A stretch of DNA of 64,000 nucleotides. Origin: M3007 sp031425155. GTDB lineage: Bacteria; Bacteroidota; Bacteroidia; Chitinophagales; Saprospiraceae. The stretch covers positions 1 to 64,000 of the forward strand of contig JANPIV010000058.1 of NCBI GenBank assembly GCA_031425155.1, in the 5' to 3' direction. The notes under the pieces are model-generated. The model saw nothing but the letters and a program-made list of their open reading frames with translations. It made no database searches and was not told where the DNA came from. Shown here one piece after another: positions 1 to 8,096 of the stretch (position 1 is its first letter; every line of letters begins with the position of its first letter). The position numbers and the translations under genes are program-made.

Positions 1-32
1 GACAAAAATTTTTTAAAATATTTTTCGCTTTT

Positions 33-139
33 TGTCATTCAGACCCTTATGGCGTGTAATCTGAGGCCTAAGGCCTAAATTAAAAAGTTTTATAGCGTCG
101 GCCTTCGGCCTCAGATACCACGCTACGCTCTGAATGACA
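33..139. repeat. Imperfect palindromic intergenic repeat, copy 1
   Basis: The left end reads TGTCATTCAGA and the right end is its inverse, TCTGAATGACA, with inner CTGAGG/CCTCAG arms, so the stretch can fold as one long hairpin. A second member of the same family lies at 34413-34498. No coding capacity is seen in bases 1-286 apart from the leader of the hydrolase gene. Confidence 0.75.
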
Positions 140-286
140 AAACCTACTATGTACTCTATAAAACTATCGCAACAAGACTAACATCCATTTCTAATCAGTT
201 CAACCACTAAAAACGCAATCAGCATGTCTTACTTCCCCAGTATCAAAATAACAAGCAGGAATAATTACAAAATCTCTATCTGCTTT

Positions 287-1345
287 ATGAAAATATTTGC
301 ATTTTTCATCTTCTTGGCAGTTCCATTATTTGCCTCCGCCCAGGATAATGCTGCGAAAAATGATGCTGTCCTAAAAAATAGCATTCGGGAAGAAAAATTT
401 ATTACTATAAATGGTGTGGAGCAATGGGTTACCATACACGGAGAAAAATCAAAACCGGTTATATTGTTTATGCACGGCGGCCCAGGCAGTCCGATAAGTC
501 CATATTCAGACAACCTCTACAAAGAGTGGGAAAAAGATTTTATCATTGTGCAATGGGATCAACGTGGAACGGGAAGAACCTTTGGACAGACTGCCCCGGA
601 AGAATTAACTCCCGAATATTTAAAAGCGAACCCTTTGACTCTTGAACAAATGGTCGCCGATGGGGTGGAATTATCAGAATATTTAATTAAACATTTGGAA
701 AAACAAAAAATAATTCTTTTCGGCACCTCCTGGGGTTCTGTACTTGGGGTAAAGATGGCTACGAAGCGACCCGACCTTTTTTATGCTTATGTAGGGCATT
801 CACAAATTATGCATCCTTCTAACGATTTGGCCCTTTATAATCGGGTTTATCGAATATCTGAAGATAAAAAAGACAAGGAATCTTTAGAAACATTAAATAC
901 GCTTGGTAAACCTCCTTATGATAGAGCAAGAAAGGTGGGTCAGTTATTTAAAATCGTTAAAAAATATGAAAGAGCAAATTCAATCCCCGCACCAACCGCC
1001 TGGTTTGTCGAATCGGCGGAATATGATAATCCAAAAGATCAGCAAAATCGCGATGATGGTGATGACTATTCTTTTGTCAATTATGTAGGCGACAGTCAGT
1101 TGGGCGTTCCATCTATGCGTTCCAATATTGATATGATGAGAGATAATCTAGAATTTAAAATACCCGTTTATCTAATCCAGGGCAGTGAGGACCTTTTAAC
1201 GCCCAAAGAATTGACAAAAAAATATTTTAATAAAATTAAGGCCCCTAAAAAGAAATATTTTTTACTCCCAAAAACGGCGCATGGGTTTAATTTGTCGGTG
1301 TTGGAAACACAATATAAGATATTTAAGGCTATAAAAACTTTGTAA
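287..1345 (+). CDS. Secreted alpha/beta hydrolase, proline iminopeptidase-like (S33)
   Basis: 352 aa. I chose the ATG at 287 because it begins a clear signal peptide (MKIFAFFIFLAVPLFASAQ); the open frame reaches back to 224 but the extra residues are polar. The fold is shown by the oxyanion-hole motif HGGPGSP, the QWDQRGTG segment, the nucleophile elbow GTSWGS (Ser about 148) and a C-terminal TAHGF with the catalytic His about 332. HGGPG plus GxSWGS is typical of prolyl aminopeptidase-like S33 enzymes, but the exact substrate cannot be read from sequence. It probably acts in the periplasm. The gene is more AT-rich than most of the window, which hints at separate ancestry. The next gene starts 14 nt downstream. 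Confidence 0.85.
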   Translation: MKIFAFFIFLAVPLFASAQDNAAKNDAVLKNSIREEKFITINGVEQWVTIHGEKSKPVILFMHGGPGSPISPYSDNLYKEWEKDFIIVQWDQRGTGRTFGQTAPEELTPEYLKANPLTLEQMVADGVELSEYLIKHLEKQKIILFGTSWGSVLGVKMATKRPDLFYAYVGHSQIMHPSNDLALYNRVYRISEDKKDKESLETLNTLGKPPYDRARKVGQLFKIVKKYERANSIPAPTAWFVESAEYDNPKDQQNRDDGDDYSFVNYVGDSQLGVPSMRSNIDMMRDNLEFKIPVYLIQGSEDLLTPKELTKKYFNKIKAPKKKYFLLPKTAHGFNLSVLETQYKIFKAIKTL

Positions 1346-1359
1346 AACCTCTCCACACT

Positions 1360-1743
1360 ATGCTCAACAAAATCCACCACATCGCCATCATCTGCTCGGA
1401 CTACACCGTCTCCAAGCGATTCTACACCACTATATTAGGCCTAAAAATTATTAAAGAAACCTACCGGGCCGAAAGAGAATCTTATAAATTAGACCTCGCT
1501 CTACACGACCAGTATATCATCGAATTATTCTCCTTTCCCGATCCGCCGCCACGCCCTTCCAGACCCGAAGCAGTCGGGCTGCGGCATTTGGCTTTTGAAG
1601 TAGATCATTTAGAGCCGATTATCGAGCATTTAGCAGCCTTTAATGTGGCCGTAGAACCCATCCGTATAGACGAGATTACCAATAAGCGCTTTACGTTTAC
1701 CAGCGACCCGGATAATTTGCCGATAGAATTTTACGAAAAGTAA
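1360..1743 (+). CDS. VOC (glyoxalase/bleomycin-resistance) family protein
   Basis: 127 aa, the length of a single-domain VOC protein with two beta-alpha-beta-beta-beta repeats. The first repeat starts LNKIHHIAIICSDY and continues with FYTTILGLKI. The second contains GLRHLAFEVDHL and ends DPDNLPIEFYEK. His near residue 7, His in LRHLAF and Glu in IEFYE sit where metal ligands are found in glyoxalase I-like enzymes. It resembles the SMU1112c/YwkD type proteins often annotated gloA2. Substrate is unknown. It lies directly behind the hydrolase on the same strand and is convergent with the GNAT gene, leaving only 4 nt between their stops. Confidence 0.85.
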   Translation: MLNKIHHIAIICSDYTVSKRFYTTILGLKIIKETYRAERESYKLDLALHDQYIIELFSFPDPPPRPSRPEAVGLRHLAFEVDHLEPIIEHLAAFNVAVEPIRIDEITNKRFTFTSDPDNLPIEFYEK

Positions 1744-1747
1744 ACGA

Positions 1748-2320
1748 CTACATCGCCAGCCCCACCACGTACCACGTCTCTCCACTCACCGGATCATCAT
1801 ATACGCGCATCGTCTCAAAACCCACCCGCTGATGCGCCCGTAGTGAACGCGTGTTGCGCGCCGCCACTTCGGTGACCGTAAAGTCATAATTCGCGGCGCA
1901 GACTTCCTGCATTTTGGCGTACAGTCCATCGAAAAGGCCTTGACCGCGATAACCATCAGCGATACAAATCTGGCCCATCACGAACCAGCGCGGATGATCG
2001 CACAGGCTACGGCCATGCCAGGTCAATTCGTCCAGCATATCGAACATGGGCACGAGTTCCGGCACCTCCGCCCCGAAACTGCGCGGCATGACCAGCGCAT
2101 AACCCACCACGCGGTCGCCGTCTTTGGCGATCACCGACGGCGCGGTTTTGTTCATCCGTTGCAGCACGTCCGGGTCGTGGCGCACGGTGACAAAACCCTG
2201 CGCTTCTTTCTCGGCGGCGGAGAGCGTACTGTCGTGATTGGCCGTTTGCAAGGCCAGGATTTGGGTCACTTCGTCCGGTGTACTCACCGTAGTATATTCG
2301 ATGTGGTGGCGCGTCTCCAT
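1748..2320 (-). CDS. GNAT family N-acetyltransferase
   Basis: 190 aa. The acetyl-CoA binding signature is visible as QICIADGYRGQGLFDGLY (R/Q-x-x-G-x-G/A type) followed by a helix, and the C-terminal NTRSLRAHQRVGFE segment is typical of motif B of GNATs (N-x-x-S-x-x-x-x-x-x-x-GF). A central RVVGYALVMP strand precedes it. The acceptor is not predictable. The reading frame is GC-rich, unlike the two genes before it. The start at 2320 follows an A-rich leader. Confidence 0.85.
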   Translation of the reverse strand: METRHHIEYTTVSTPDEVTQILALQTANHDSTLSAAEKEAQGFVTVRHDPDVLQRMNKTAPSVIAKDGDRVVGYALVMPRSFGAEVPELVPMFDMLDELTWHGRSLCDHPRWFVMGQICIADGYRGQGLFDGLYAKMQEVCAANYDFTVTEVAARNTRSLRAHQRVGFETMRVYDDPVSGETWYVVGLAM

Positions 2321-2463
2321 GCTGTTTATTTATCGCCAAAAATAACCTGTCTATTTCAATTTTTCTCTTCTCGTGAAAACTACTACTTTGGGGCCGCTAA
2401 AACGCTGGCAACACCACGGTCCGCCCTTATTGCCTGCCCGAATAGCCTAACCAAAACATAAAT

Positions 2464-3594
2464 ATGATCCTTGGTATTCTGAAAGAAGCCCCCGGCGAAC
2501 AGCGCGTAGCCCTCGCGCCAGATGCTGTTGCGGGCTTATTGAAAAATGGTCTGCAGACGATTTTAGTGGAACAAGGTGCCGGTGACCGGGCTTTTTTCAA
2601 AGATGCGGACTACACGGCGCAGGGCGCACAAGTCGTTGATCGCGAAGCAGTTCTGCAACAATCGCAGGTGCTGTTGTCCATTCAGCCGCCCCCTGACACG
2701 ACCCTCGCCCGCCTTTCGCCCGGTCAGGTGCTGATCGGCCAATTCAACCCCCTCACCCGTACCGATCTGATCGAAGTGCTGCTCCAAAGAAAGGCCACGG
2801 CTTTCAGTCTGGATATGGTGCCGCGCAGCAGTCGCGCCCAGGCGATGGACGTGCTGTCGTCTATGGCGACGGTGGCGGGCTATAAGGCGGTGCTACTGGC
2901 GGCGGCCCATTTGCCTACTTTTTTTCCCATGTTTATGACGGCTGCCGGGACGGTGAAACCTGCCAAATTGCTGGTGCTCGGTGCCGGGGTAGCGGGTCTG
3001 CAAGCCATTGCCACGGGCAAACGCCTCGGCGCGGTGGTGGAAGCCTTCGATGTGCGCCGGGCCGCTAAAGAAGAGGTGCTGAGTCTGGGCGCGAAATTCG
3101 TGGAAGTGGAAGGTGCCACCGACGATACCAGCGCGGGCGGCTATGCGGTGGAACAAACCGAAGATTTCAAACGTCGTCAGGCCGAACTCATCCAGCGACA
3201 TGCCCTGCTCGCCGATGTGGTGATTTGTACCGCGCAGATTCCGGGTCGTCCCGCGCCGCTGCTTATTTCCCGCGAGACAGTGGAACAGATGAAACCAGGC
3301 GCAGTGGTCGTGGATTTGGCGGCTTCTTCGGGGGGCAACTGCGCTGGTTCCGAAGATGGCAAAACTGTGGTTATCAATGGCGTATCTATCATTGGCGACA
3401 GCAACTTGCCTACGACTATTCCAAAAGATGCCAGCGTGATGTTTGGTAAAAATGTGGTTAATTTCCTGAAACTTTTGCTGCCCAAAGGAGAATTGGTGCT
3501 CAATTTCGAGGAAGATATTCTGGCCGCCTCCTGCATTGCGCACCAAGGGGAAATCGTCAGCGAACGCCTGAAAAAGGTGATGCAAACGGCCTAA
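2464..3594 (+). CDS. pntAA: NAD(P) transhydrogenase subunit alpha part 1 (domain I)
   Basis: 376 aa. This is the soluble NAD(H)-binding domain I of the proton-pumping transhydrogenase, which exchanges hydride between NADH and NADP+ and couples this to proton flow. The start MILGILKEAPGEQRVAL matches AlaDH/PNT N-terminal domains, and LVLGAGVAGLQAIATGKRLG is the dinucleotide-binding glycine motif followed by the acidic beta-strand end AFDVR. PGRPAPLLI and the GAVVVDLAA segment are family hallmarks. In this three-gene arrangement the transmembrane part of alpha is a separate gene, pntAB, starting 128 nt downstream, followed by pntB. Confidence 0.95.
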   Translation: MILGILKEAPGEQRVALAPDAVAGLLKNGLQTILVEQGAGDRAFFKDADYTAQGAQVVDREAVLQQSQVLLSIQPPPDTTLARLSPGQVLIGQFNPLTRTDLIEVLLQRKATAFSLDMVPRSSRAQAMDVLSSMATVAGYKAVLLAAAHLPTFFPMFMTAAGTVKPAKLLVLGAGVAGLQAIATGKRLGAVVEAFDVRRAAKEEVLSLGAKFVEVEGATDDTSAGGYAVEQTEDFKRRQAELIQRHALLADVVICTAQIPGRPAPLLISRETVEQMKPGAVVVDLAASSGGNCAGSEDGKTVVINGVSIIGDSNLPTTIPKDASVMFGKNVVNFLKLLLPKGELVLNFEEDILAASCIAHQGEIVSERLKKVMQTA

Positions 3595-3596
3595 TA

Positions 3597-3710
3597 AAAA
3601 AAGGCAAAATTGCAAAAGGCAAATAAAGCACAGCGATATCCCAATTTTATCTGGATGCTATATTTGGTATTTACTAATTCATAACCAGGGCGACCGTAAG
3701 AGTCGCCCCT
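3597..3710. repeat. Intergenic GCAAAAGGCAA-word repeat and GGGCGACC hairpin
   Basis: Bases 3597-3650 hold a run built from the word GCAAAAGGCAAA followed by GCACAGCGATATCCC. A near match is at 39395-39430 and an inverted one at 39565-39640. Bases 3687-3710 form a hairpin AGGGCGAC/GTCGCCCT related to the three hairpins at 55788-55899. No gene is seen between the two pnt genes. Confidence 0.6.
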
Positions 3711-3722
3711 ACGATCATCCGA

Positions 3723-4022
3723 ATGTTTCAATTTTTTCTTGACAATCAACAACTTATCTACATCGTCATTTTGTCCATTCTGTTGGGCATCGAGGTGATT
3801 TCCAACGTACCAGCCATTCTGCATACGCCACTTATGTCGGGGGCCAACGCCATCCACGGCGTGGTCATCATTGGAGCGATCATCGTCATGGGTCATGCCC
3901 GCGCCGATGATTATTTGGCCCTGATTCTGGGTTTTCTGGCCGTGGTGCTTGGTACGCTCAATGTAGTGGGCGGCTTTGTGGTCACTAACCGGATGCTGGA
4001 AATGTTCAAGAAAAAAAAGTAA
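3723..4022 (+). CDS. pntAB: NAD(P) transhydrogenase subunit alpha part 2
   Basis: 99 aa. It is a small membrane protein with about three hydrophobic helices (LIYIVILSILLGIEVISNVP, INAIHGVVIIGAIIVMG-like and LILGFLAVVLGTLNVVGGFV). The internal NVPAILHTPLMSGANAIHG stretch is highly characteristic of the pntAB membrane segment. The C-terminus VTNRMLEMFKKKK is cytoplasmic and basic. It supplies part of the proton channel together with PntB. Confidence 0.95.
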   Translation: MFQFFLDNQQLIYIVILSILLGIEVISNVPAILHTPLMSGANAIHGVVIIGAIIVMGHARADDYLALILGFLAVVLGTLNVVGGFVVTNRMLEMFKKKK

Positions 4023-4026
4023 TTTA

Positions 4027-4205
4027 AGTATGAAGTATAAACTATGAACGATGAAGTATAATATCATACTTCATCGTTTTTCAGGGTGTTAAGCAAACAT
4101 AGTTGGTTTAATAAGTTCTACTAAAATCAACCTGTTTACTTGTCATCTTATAGTTCATATATCATAGTTTATACATCATAGTTCATCGTTCATACTTCAT
4201 CGTTA
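4027..4205. repeat. Octamer short-tandem repeats in inverted orientation
   Basis: Words such as GAAGTATGAACGATGA recur at 4027-4062, and their inverse (CATCGTTCATACTTCATCG) fills 4146-4205, just before pntB. The two arms can pair across a spacer of about 85 nt. The same words are found at 35886-35975. No ORF is supported. Confidence 0.7.
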
Positions 4206-4213
4206 AAAAACGG

Positions 4214-5605
4214 ATGTCCAGTTTTTTACTACAATTATCTTATTTGTTGGGTTCCATTACCTTTATTATCGGGCTGAAACGGCTGAGCAGCCCCGATCTG
4301 GCGCGGCGTGGCAATCTGCTGGCAGCGGTTGGTATGGGGATCGCCATTGCCGGGACGGTGTTATTTCACAAAGATAAATTTGGTGAATCCATCGGTAATA
4401 TTGTGTGGATACTGGCGGCGATGGGCGTTGGTACAGTCATCGGTTATCTGATGGCCATGCGCGTCAAAATGACCGCCATGCCGCAGATGGTGTCGTTTTT
4501 CAACGGGATGGGCGGTGCTTGTGCGGCCATTATTTCCCTCGTCGAATTTCACTCCCACCCGGCGGGCACGCCCGGTTATCTGTTGATCGTGCTGTTGGGT
4601 TTGATCATCGGTAGTGTGTCGTTTAGTGGCAGTATTGTGGCCTACGGCAAATTAGACGAAAAGATCAAAGACTTCTCGGCGCAAGCCCTGACCTGGTTCA
4701 ATCTGCTACTTTTAGTAGTGATTTTCAGCATATTAGCCATCGCCGTCTGGTCGCCGCTGACTTTCGGCCCGGCGGTTTTGTGGATTTTACTGCCTTTATC
4801 GCTGCTGTACGGGGTGCTTTTCGTGATGCCCATTGGCGGCGCGGATATGCCCGTCGTCATCTCACTGCTCAACTCCTTCACTGGCGTGGCGGCGGCTTTC
4901 GGCGGCTTTTTATACGATAATCCGGTCATGCTCACCGGCGGTATTCTGGTTGGTTCGGCGGGTACTATCCTGACCGTGCTGATGTGTAAAGCCATGAACC
5001 GCTCACTGCTCAACGTGATTATCGGTTCCTTTGGCAAGGGTGCTGCGGCCTCGCAAAAGGCGCAGGGCGACCAGGTGGCGAAAGAAATTTCGCTCAACGA
5101 TGCGGCCATTTTATGTGCCTACGCCAGCAAAGTAATCATCGTGCCGGGTTACGGTCTGGCCGTCGCGCAAGCGCAGCATATTTGCCATGAATTTGAGAAA
5201 AATCTCGAAGAGCGCGGCGTGGAAGTCAGTTACGCCATTCACCCGGTGGCCGGACGGATGCCGGGCCACATGAACGTGCTTCTGGCCGAAGCCGACGTCG
5301 CTTATCCGAAACTGGTGGAAATGGACGATGTAAATCCACAAATGGCATCCACGGATGTGGTCATTATTGTGGGTGCCAACGACGTGGTAAACCCTGCCGC
5401 CGAGACCGATCCCGGCAGCCCGATCTACGGAATGCCGGTACTGAAAGTCTGGGATGCCAAACAAGTCATCGTGCTGAAACGCAGTATGCGCGCCGGTTAT
5501 GCGGGCATCGAAAACGACCTGTTTTTCCACCCAAAAACCAAGATGCTTTTCGGCGATGCCAAAGCGACCCTGGGTAAATTGGTGGCGGAATTGAAAACTT
5601 TGTAA
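4214..5605 (+). CDS. pntB: NAD(P) transhydrogenase subunit beta
   Basis: 463 aa, the family length. The N-terminal half (residues 1-260) is a chain of hydrophobic helices forming the proton-translocating membrane domain. The C-terminal half is the NADP(H)-binding domain III with VIIVPGYGLAVAQAQH (fingerprint GYGLAVAQ), HPVAGRMPGHMNVLLAEA and GANDVVNPAA, all invariant in the family. SMRAGYAGIENDLFF is the final nucleotide-contact motif. It ends 2 nt before the stop of the convergent transglutaminase gene. Confidence 0.97.
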   Translation: MSSFLLQLSYLLGSITFIIGLKRLSSPDLARRGNLLAAVGMGIAIAGTVLFHKDKFGESIGNIVWILAAMGVGTVIGYLMAMRVKMTAMPQMVSFFNGMGGACAAIISLVEFHSHPAGTPGYLLIVLLGLIIGSVSFSGSIVAYGKLDEKIKDFSAQALTWFNLLLLVVIFSILAIAVWSPLTFGPAVLWILLPLSLLYGVLFVMPIGGADMPVVISLLNSFTGVAAAFGGFLYDNPVMLTGGILVGSAGTILTVLMCKAMNRSLLNVIIGSFGKGAAASQKAQGDQVAKEISLNDAAILCAYASKVIIVPGYGLAVAQAQHICHEFEKNLEERGVEVSYAIHPVAGRMPGHMNVLLAEADVAYPKLVEMDDVNPQMASTDVVIIVGANDVVNPAAETDPGSPIYGMPVLKVWDAKQVIVLKRSMRAGYAGIENDLFFHPKTKMLFGDAKATLGKLVAELKTL

Positions 5606-5606
5606 A

Positions 5607-6551
5607 CTATTGCTGTTGCGCCTCCTCGCCGGTATCCAGTTTCTCCACCGGCATAATTTCTTTGGATACTTGCACCAGGTTATGGTCTTCGTAACGCGTA
5701 CCATCTTCATAAGAGACAGAGACAGAGACAGTTAACTCCTGATTGGCCGGGCCTTTGAAAGTACCTTTTACCGGACTGCAATCGCCGAAATGCCGACCCA
5801 CGGCCAATACGACGTGTTGCTCGCTGACCCAACAATTATTCGTGGGATCTATGCCCACCCAGCCGACAATGGGCAGCCATACTTCCACCCAGGCATGGGT
5901 GGCGCCCGCGCCGCGCGTCTGGTTTTGATTGGGACAAATGTAGCCACTCACGTAGCGCGCTGGCATTCCTTCCGTCCGCAGGATTTGGAGGAGTAAATGC
6001 GCAAAATCCTGGCATACGCCCGAGCGCAATTCCAGAATTTCATCGAGCGTGGTTTCTACGGTAGTGATGCCTTTCCGATAAGTAAAATTATCAAAAATAT
6101 ACTCCGAACAGCGTTGAATAAACACCGCCGGGGTATCGCGCACGTGTTTCAATTCTGCTACCATCGTGGCCAATAGCGCACTGGAACCCAGGAATTCGGG
6201 TTGCGACAAATCCAGCAGATGCAGATCATTTTCAATACTGCCGCGTAAAATCTCCCAATCAGAAAATTTGGACGTCGCCAGCGGCACCTGCACGGTCGGA
6301 TACGTTTTGACCCACAAAGTGCTATCAATCAGCAGTTGCTCACAGGGTTGATTGACCATAAACCAACCGGCCTGATTGCCCCAATAATCAATAAAACGAT
6401 TGATATTCGGGTCGCCGGTGATGATGAGGTTATGCTGCATCGTCTCCTGACCAGGCCGTTGATAAGGATAAATTCTAATCTGATTACTGCTTTCGCGCAC
6501 GGGGCGGTCGTAGCGGTAATGAGTCAAATGCTGGATTTTATAAGTTGGCAT
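5607..6551 (-). CDS. Transglutaminase-like cysteine protease family protein
   Basis: 314 aa, cytoplasmic (no signal peptide). The N-terminal part (YKIQHLTHYRYDRPVRES) is the Bact_transglu_N beta domain. The catalytic triad of the transglutaminase core is visible: Cys in RSGVCQDFAHLL, His in GATHAWVEVWLP and Asp in GWVGIDPTNN. It is the last gene of a minus-strand set with the alpha-E protein and a circularly permuted ATP-grasp protein, an association known from genome-context work on amidoligase/peptide systems. A role in making or trimming an isopeptide or peptide-like product is inferred from that context only. The acidic, Gln-rich tail (DTGEEAQQQ) is not part of the core. Confidence 0.9.
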   Translation of the reverse strand: MPTYKIQHLTHYRYDRPVRESSNQIRIYPYQRPGQETMQHNLIITGDPNINRFIDYWGNQAGWFMVNQPCEQLLIDSTLWVKTYPTVQVPLATSKFSDWEILRGSIENDLHLLDLSQPEFLGSSALLATMVAELKHVRDTPAVFIQRCSEYIFDNFTYRKGITTVETTLDEILELRSGVCQDFAHLLLQILRTEGMPARYVSGYICPNQNQTRGAGATHAWVEVWLPIVGWVGIDPTNNCWVSEQHVVLAVGRHFGDCSPVKGTFKGPANQELTVSVSVSYEDGTRYEDHNLVQVSKEIMPVEKLDTGEEAQQQ

Positions 6552-6577
6552 AATGATTTAAAATGTGGTCAATGTGG

Positions 6578-7516
6578 TCAATTATAAGCAAAATAACTCC
6601 TCGCCAAAGCCGTGCTGAATCGGTGAAAATCGGTGCGCATCCCCATCAAAAACGGGTGTAAACCAATTTGCGTAATAGAATCCATATCGGCAAATTCTAC
6701 TTTGGCACGCAGGCGACCGATGATTTTTTTCAGTGGTTCGGTCGTCTCGGTTTGGTCTTCGGCCAGGTTTTGAATAATGCGATCCAGCCGGAAGAGGCAA
6801 TAAGCCAGCGAACGGGGAAATTGCGCATTGAGGATCGCCAGATCGGCCACGCTCCGGCCTTCCAAGGCACCGGGATAACGTTTCAAATATAGTTCATATC
6901 CGCTCAGCGAAAGCAGCAGATTGCGCCAGTAGGGCACTTCGGCGGGATTCGCGAAGTCATATTCGATGCTGCGAAAACGTACATCCAGAATATCGGCGGT
7001 CACAATACCACGCTCGATAAAACGCCCCAGATTCATATAATTCCAGCCCTGGCCGCGCGGCATGGTCACTTCGGTCACGCCGCAAAAAGCGAGATACCGA
7101 TCAATCAGGCTGCTGAGCATCACAATTTGCTCGCCCCGGTCAATGGCTTTTTCGAGGTCGGGATGAATAAGCGTCAGGTAAAATTCATTGACGCATTCCC
7201 ACACTTCTTTGGTGACGTGGTCTTGCGCACCGCGCGTGTTTTCCCGCGCCCGCGTCACGATGTTGCGGATAGAATTGTTGTTGGCACGATCAAAAATCAT
7301 GTAGCGCAGTACTTCATCACTGTTTTCGGCCATACGCACCGCTTCTTCCGGCGGTAAGGCCGTAAAAATCTGCAACACCGGCTGCCAACTAAAATCCGGC
7401 TGCCCGCTGCGATCCAGCGCGGTGATGAAGTTGATTTTCAACATCCGTAAAATGCCATCAGTACGCTCCATGTACCGGGTCATCCAAAAAAGAGAATCAG
7501 CAATTCGACTGAGCAT
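6578..7516 (-). CDS. Alpha-E domain-containing protein
   Basis: 312 aa. The start MLSRIADSLFWMTRYMERTD is the signature of the alpha-E superfamily (DUF403), an all-helical domain of unknown biochemical activity. Further conserved stretches are RENTRGAQDHVTKEVWE and FIERGIVTADILDVRF. It lies 26 nt upstream of the transglutaminase gene and is probably co-transcribed with it. Its start codon is followed on the upstream side by four copies of a heptamer repeat and a broken four-helix-bundle gene, which separate it from the ATP-grasp gene with which it normally pairs. Confidence 0.92.
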   Translation of the reverse strand: MLSRIADSLFWMTRYMERTDGILRMLKINFITALDRSGQPDFSWQPVLQIFTALPPEEAVRMAENSDEVLRYMIFDRANNNSIRNIVTRARENTRGAQDHVTKEVWECVNEFYLTLIHPDLEKAIDRGEQIVMLSSLIDRYLAFCGVTEVTMPRGQGWNYMNLGRFIERGIVTADILDVRFRSIEYDFANPAEVPYWRNLLLSLSGYELYLKRYPGALEGRSVADLAILNAQFPRSLAYCLFRLDRIIQNLAEDQTETTEPLKKIIGRLRAKVEFADMDSITQIGLHPFLMGMRTDFHRFSTALARSYFAYN

Positions 7517-7517
7517 T

Positions 7518-7550
7518 TTATGAGTTATGAGTTATGAGTTATGAGTTATG
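7518..7550. repeat. Heptamer tandem repeat (TTATGAG)
   Basis: Four exact copies of TTATGAG at 7518-7545 plus a partial fifth. The array begins 1 nt beyond the alpha-E start codon. The inverse word fills 8045-8095 on the other side of the broken four-helix-bundle gene, so that gene is bracketed by inverted arrays. Confidence 0.85.
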
Positions 7551-7566
7551 CAATTTATTAGTTTAT

Positions 7567-7997
7567 TTATAGAAAGTGGTGGTACATGAAGTAAATAGAA
7601 AGTGCAATTAAAAGAACTGTTTTTGTAGCATTTTTTAATTTATTTTTCTTTTTGGTTATGATAGCACTACGGACTAATCGCAGTAGTTCATCGGTATCAT
7701 TAGTAAGTGATTGGAACTCGGTTTCGTTTAAGTAATTGGTAAGAAACAGAAGTTCCAGCCAATACAGCGTCTCATCGTTTCTTTTTGAGCAATGCCCAAT
7801 TTGTGGATAAAATCATCTGTACTTTCTGCATTTTGCGCTTCTCTAATATTGGCACCAGGTGAAGTACCTGATTTCAGTATTTGTCGGCTTAAAACGTACT
7901 CTTTTTTCTCGCCAACTAAGTATTTACAAAGATTTACTATGCGAATAGCCAAAGCCAGTGATTTCTCTCGCATAGGGGAAGCAGGTTGATTGGTCAT
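7567..7997 (-). pseudogene. Frameshifted four-helix-bundle (S23/23S rRNA-IVP-like) protein gene
   Basis: The open frame 7728-7997 encodes the first two thirds of a four-helix-bundle protein (SLALAIRIVNLCKYL, LSRQILKSGTSPGANIREA, DFIHKLGIAQKET) and then turns into unrelated residues (MRRCIGWNF). Moving one base at about 7776-7779 restores the expected continuation DETLYWLELLFLTNYLNE, which stays open to a TAA at 7567-7569 and adds about 70 residues. A single-base deletion, or a sequencing error, explains this. Family members bind nucleic acid or partner RNA in some systems; no function is assigned here. It interrupts the ATP-grasp/alpha-E operon. Confidence 0.8.
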
Positions 7998-8041
7998 AAA
8001 TTACAGTTTTAATTTGAAAAGAAAGCGACAATCTAAAAGCG

Positions 8042-8096
8042 TGAGTTATAACTCATAACTTATAACTCATAACTTATAACTTATAACTCATAACTA
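8042..8096. repeat. Inverted heptamer array touching the ATP-grasp stop codon
   Basis: Words of the type TTATAACTCATAACT repeat through this stretch, the reverse complement of the TTATGAG array at 7518-7550. The TAG stop codon of the ATP-grasp gene (8094-8096 on the minus strand) lies at the edge of the array. Confidence 0.8.
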
